From GCA-002282575 sp964416645 (GTDB lineage Bacteria > Pseudomonadota > Gammaproteobacteria > Thiomicrospirales > Thiomicrospiraceae): a stretch of 58,662 bases of DNA. The stretch's first letter is position 1; every line of letters begins with the position of its first letter. A program made the translations under genes and the position numbers. The DNA lies in assembly GCA_964416645.1 (NCBI GenBank), contig CAYQEZ010000005.1, positions 1-58,662 of the forward strand. Direction: 5' to 3'. The notes beneath the pieces were generated by a model. That model made no database searches, was not told where the DNA came from, and was given only the letters and a program-made list of their open reading frames with translations. Positions 58,465 to 58,662 of the stretch are shown one piece after another.

Positions 58465-58483
58465 AGAAGTTTCAACTTGAATA

Positions 58484-58497
58484 CCGTGTTGCCACGG
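58484..58497 (-). other. GNRA-capped hairpin upstream of terminator copy 3
   Basis: CCGTG-GCAA-CACGG on the minus strand, the same as at 57409-57422, followed by a TTCAAGTTGAA palindrome and the terminator. Confidence 0.55.
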
Positions 58498-58531
58498 CAA
58501 GCAATTAGAACGTCTGTTGAACAGCAACATA

Positions 58532-58609
58532 GCCATGCAAAGACCTGCTGAGATGGTCAATAATAGTGAGGTTAAGGTTCGGTCAGGATTGAGCTAAAGA
58601 CGGCTAAAT
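58532..58609. repeat. Dispersed direct repeat bounding the right-end array (copy 2)
   Basis: This is the partner of 56626-56698 in the same orientation. On the minus strand it can be read as a short peptide ending YVAVQQTF before a stop, which resembles the aromatic-terminated end of an outer-membrane barrel protein. That is only suggestive. No intact gene is seen from here to the window end. Confidence 0.5.
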
Positions 58610-58662
58610 AGTCAGCCCTGAAAAAACATTCCGAACAACAACTTAAAACTCATTTTAGGGTA

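Noticed and set aside
58360..58560. Minus-strand 66-codon frame reading through terminator copy 3
   Set aside because: It runs across the GNRA hairpin and terminator stem, and its end overlaps the DUF1640-like gene start; it is better explained as a chance frame.

Overview
The window reads as a chromosomal segment of a gammaproteobacterium of moderate GC content. This follows from conserved gene orders (4.5S RNA-dnaX-ybaB-recR, rpe-gph-trpE, ribD-ribE-ribB-ribH-nusB-thiL, pilT-pilU), RfaH-type ops elements ahead of surface-polysaccharide operons, a RibBX-type riboflavin enzyme and a bifunctional GlnE. I cannot place it to genus from sequence alone.

Left part (1-28.2 kb) is almost entirely minus strand and makes surface sugars. 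Read in transcription order, an operon led by galactose/glucose nucleotide genes (25.8 to 18.1 kb: NAGGN-type amidotransferase, two tiny membrane genes, grxD, galE, galU, pgi, a Ugd-like protein) is interleaved with small membrane coiled-coil genes. Then come a degenerate rmlC'-rmlD' copy, a RelE/Phd-type toxin-antitoxin pair, a MITE-like insertion, and a complete rhamnose operon (rmlB-A-C-D) behind an ops element. A second ops element leads wzz-ddhD-ddhA-ddhB-ddhC, followed by a ThDP enzyme, an NAD(P)-dependent reductase, a Wzx flippase and a glycosyltransferase. The four Ddh enzymes make CDP-4-keto-3,6-dideoxyglucose. The ThDP enzyme plus reductase resemble YerE/YerF, so the likely product is a yersiniose-type branched 3,6-dideoxyhexose carried on O-antigen. 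This operon is interrupted by a foreign-looking insert of phage-type regulators (ORF6N, Bro-N/KilA-N fragments) and an AlbA_2/ATPase regulator.

Middle and right parts (28.2-56.5 kb) are housekeeping: argD-argF, recR-ybaB-dnaX with 4.5S RNA, comEA, twitching ATPases pilT-pilU, uvrB, trpE-gph-rpe, psiE-purC-bioD, glnE, ispA, queD, prepilin peptidase, thiL-nusB-ribH-ribBX-ribE-ribD-nrdR and glyA. Four long hairpin-forming repeats sit exactly at the stop codons of recR, rpe, ribBX and glyA, with compensatory changes in their stems.

Right end (56.5-58.7 kb) holds a MazF-type toxin-antitoxin pair and an array of small membrane coiled-coil (DUF1640/CCDC90-like) genes and single-helix mini-proteins, separated by near-identical terminators.

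Most unusual signals: the putative yersiniose pathway; five DUF1640-like paralogues, some translationally coupled inside sugar operons; a recurring pair of a two-helix protein with a 30-residue one-helix protein; the stop-codon-anchored covarying hairpins; a Ugd-like protein lacking the catalytic cysteine; and an A9 slippage site in dnaX at the position where E. coli makes gamma. No tRNA, rRNA operon or CRISPR array was seen.
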